A stretch of DNA of 5,982 nt from Verrucomicrobiota bacterium (GTDB taxonomy: Bacteria; Verrucomicrobiota; Verrucomicrobiia; Chthoniobacterales; UBA10450). The position numbers and the translations under genes are program-made. The notes below the pieces were generated by a model. The model ran no database searches. It was not told where the DNA came from and saw only the letters and a list, made by a program, of their open reading frames with translations. Positions 4,203 to 5,982 of the stretch are shown piece by piece (the stretch's first letter is position 1; every line of letters begins with the position of its first letter). The stretch covers positions 1 to 5,982 of the forward strand of contig QHPM01000194.1 in NCBI GenBank assembly GCA_003219095.1. Direction: 5' to 3'.

Positions 4203-5982
4203 CTATTTTTTATACATCGGTACTTCGGGCAACTGGGGCGGTTGCGCTAGCTCTTCCTCCTCCTCATTGGGGTTAAGCGGAGCGCCCGAAGGAGTAACGA
4301 GTCTGGCGGTGACGAAGATCACCAGATTCCGTTTAATGTGTTGCTCGGCGTTGGTTCGGAAGAGCCGGCCGACGATAGGAATATCGCCAATAATCGGGGT
4401 GCGGTCCTCTGTTTTTTGGACGTCTTCGCGCATCAGACCGCCCAAAACGACGGTTGAACCGTCATAGACACTCACACTCGTAGTCACCTTCCGAGTACTA
4501 AAGATCGGCTGGTTGATCACGTTCGCCGTAAGAAGCGATGGCGGTGACGTAACTATACCGCCTGTGAGAGTATTGAAAAAGGAGGAGGACGAGGCAAAGA
4601 TGGGGCTGCCGTAATTAATGAATCCCTCAAATTCCACTACCTGCGGAACCAGATTCAGATCGATAGTTGTGCCGTCTGGTCCGACGACGGGCTCTACCTC
4701 CAGCGTCACGCCAGTATTACGGGTCTCAAAGGCAGTTGGAGTAGTCGGCGTAATCGGAACGGATTGCGTGCTGCCGGTAGTGAGGTTGCTACCGGTATTT
4801 CCGACCGTTTGCGGAATTTGCGGCGGCTGGAACTGGGTCGGATAACGGAATTCACGCACGATTTCTATCACCGCGCGCTGGCCACTCTTGGTCGTAACAC
4901 GCGGTGCCGACAACAAGTCAATTCCTTTCTTTTGATTCAAGGCGCGAATGACAACCTGGAACTGCGGATCGGTGAATACCCCCGAAAGACCAAAGATTCC
5001 CGGCGCTACTGCACCAACGCCGGTTGTCCCCATAAGCAGCGCGTCGATTGCGTTTCCACTTATGGCAAATGTCCCGCTGCGATTTGAAGCGGTGACTGGG
5101 AACTGGCCGACTGGCGGTTGACCCGGAGCGGCAAATGGCCAATCCGGAGAGCCAGCCGGCACTCCAGGACCCTGGTTTGTGCCGGTTGTCCCGCCGCCAC
5201 CGAATACTTTGTTGTTCCCAATGTTGAATTGGCCAAGCAGCCAGTCGAACCCTAGTTCCTTAAGATTGTTTTGAGTAATCTCGACAAACTTCGACTCAAT
5301 CTCGACCTGTTTCGGTCCAGCGACGTTAGCTTGTTCCACCAGCGCATCGACCAATTCCAGATTGTCGATGGTGTTTCGCACGATCAAGCGGCTGCTTTGC
5401 GGCAGGAAGTGGGCGCTGGCTCCGGGCGGAAACGGAACTCCCTGGCTTTCCAAAAACTCGCGCGCTCCTTCGCGATTGACCAGCAACTGGCCGCCAGTCG
5501 ATTCCTGGGTGTCTTTACCTGTGCCGGCAGGCGCCGCCCCGGTTGCCGTCTTATAAGCGCCTTGACTCAAAGCAGACACGCCGACGTTTACATTTGTGGT
5601 AATAAAACCGGGTGGAACACGATATTCCTTTGTCGTTAGCTCATTGCTCTGCTCGCTCAAGGGAAGAATCAGAACGGCATATGGCTCGACCTTTACTTTC
5701 AAGCCGGCTTGGCTGGCGATGTAACGTAACGCCTCTCCTAACGGGATTTGGTTTAAGGTTAAAGTAATACGCGCTTCAGCCGGATTCACAGGGGGCAGCG
5801 ACGGTGTTGCCGGTGTCACGACTGGGGCAGCGGTAGCCATGCCAGTGGCAGCAGGGGGCGCGTTTTCCCCAGCTGGCAATGGAGCTTCTCCGGCAGTCGT
5901 TGTCGCCGTCACCGGCGCGGGCTCGCTCGAACGCCCAAGAGAATGTAAACGCAGAACGATATCGACTCCGCGACGGCCCTCG
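4203..5982 (-). CDS. Outer-membrane secretin (GspD/PilQ family), 5' end outside the window
   Basis: The frame is open from the right edge to TAG at 4205-4203, giving 592 visible residues. An internal GTG at 5912 could be called as a start, but the frame continues upstream without a stop and no signal peptide is visible, so the gene is truncated by the window. Residue numbers here count from the first visible codon. An Ala/Pro/Thr-rich linker (about 18-68) leads to an N0/STN-like domain (about 70-125; TLNQIPLGEALRYIASQAGL). An N1-like ring domain follows (about 170-225; SSRLIVRNTIDNLELVDALV), then VEIESKFVEITQNNLKELGF. The secretin barrel core has LLSAPRVTTKSGQRA (about 356-370), a Gly/Thr/Pro-rich segment, TGVTLEVEPVV, and the signature VVLGGLMRED...TPIIGDIPIVGRLF (about 511-541). 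The tail is acidic and Pro-rich (NEEEEELAQPP). Secretins form the outer-membrane channel of type II secretion or type IV pili. The sequence does not decide between them, but a pseudopilin gene lies in the same strand and region. Confidence 0.95.
   Translation of the reverse strand, partial: EGRRGVDIVLRLHSLGRSSEPAPVTATTTAGEAPLPAGENAPPAATGMATAAPVVTPATPSLPPVNPAEARITLTLNQIPLGEALRYIASQAGLKVKVEPYAVLILPLSEQSNELTTKEYRVPPGFITTNVNVGVSALSQGAYKTATGAAPAGTGKDTQESTGGQLLVNREGAREFLESQGVPFPPGASAHFLPQSSRLIVRNTIDNLELVDALVEQANVAGPKQVEIESKFVEITQNNLKELGFDWLLGQFNIGNNKVFGGGGTTGTNQGPGVPAGSPDWPFAAPGQPPVGQFPVTASNRSGTFAISGNAIDALLMGTTGVGAVAPGIFGLSGVFTDPQFQVVIRALNQKKGIDLLSAPRVTTKSGQRAVIEIVREFRYPTQFQPPQIPQTVGNTGSNLTTGSTQSVPITPTTPTAFETRNTGVTLEVEPVVGPDGTTIDLNLVPQVVEFEGFINYGSPIFASSSSFFNTLTGGIVTSPPSLLTANVINQPIFSTRKVTTSVSVYDGSTVVLGGLMREDVQKTEDRTPIIGDIPIVGRLFRTNAEQHIKRNLVIFVTARLVTPSGAPLNPNEEEEELAQPPQLPEVPMYKK

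Noticed and set aside
5910..5912. GTG at 5912 as the true start of the secretin
   Set aside because: The frame stays open to the window edge, no signal peptide follows the GTG, and it would start within an Ala/Pro linker.

Overview
The window looks like chromosomal DNA from a verrucomicrobial-type bacterium, most like the soil Chthoniobacter/Spartobacteria side of the phylum. This is inferred from protein style only: a secretin with an Ala/Pro linker and an acidic Pro-rich tail, a pseudopilin with the 'C-x2-NLR-x-L...Y-x2-DN' layout common in Verrucomicrobiota and Planctomycetota, and C-terminal 'DNVLIGGF ... GPSLA ... DNWQ ... LVEVY' modules. No rRNA, tRNA or other phylogenetic marker is present. 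I see no IS element, CRISPR array or RNA gene.

Everything I can support is on the minus strand, so transcription runs from the right edge to the left. In order: (1) positions 5982-4203, a secretin of the GspD/PilQ family whose N-terminus lies beyond the window; (2) a 101-bp gap; (3) positions 4101-977, a large secreted serine peptidase with a Glu where subtilisins have their catalytic His, followed by two copies of a ~125-residue beta-rich module. The peptidase is split into two overlapping reading frames by one apparent frameshift near 1832-1858; (4) a 53-bp gap with a promoter-like sequence; (5) positions 923-396, a small exported protein of unknown function; (6) a 43-bp gap; (7) position 352 to the left edge, a type IV pilin-like pseudopilin that starts at GTG and runs off the window.

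The shared theme is the cell envelope and export. The secretin forms an outer-membrane channel and the pseudopilin belongs to the same class of machine (type II secretion or type IV pili). The two genes between them both encode proteins with Sec signal peptides, so they are natural candidates for substrates or accessory parts. That link rests on gene proximity alone. The strongest points for follow-up are the frameshift in the peptidase gene, its sedolisin-like Glu/Asp/Ser triad in a subtilisin-like frame, and the pseudopilin with a GTG start.
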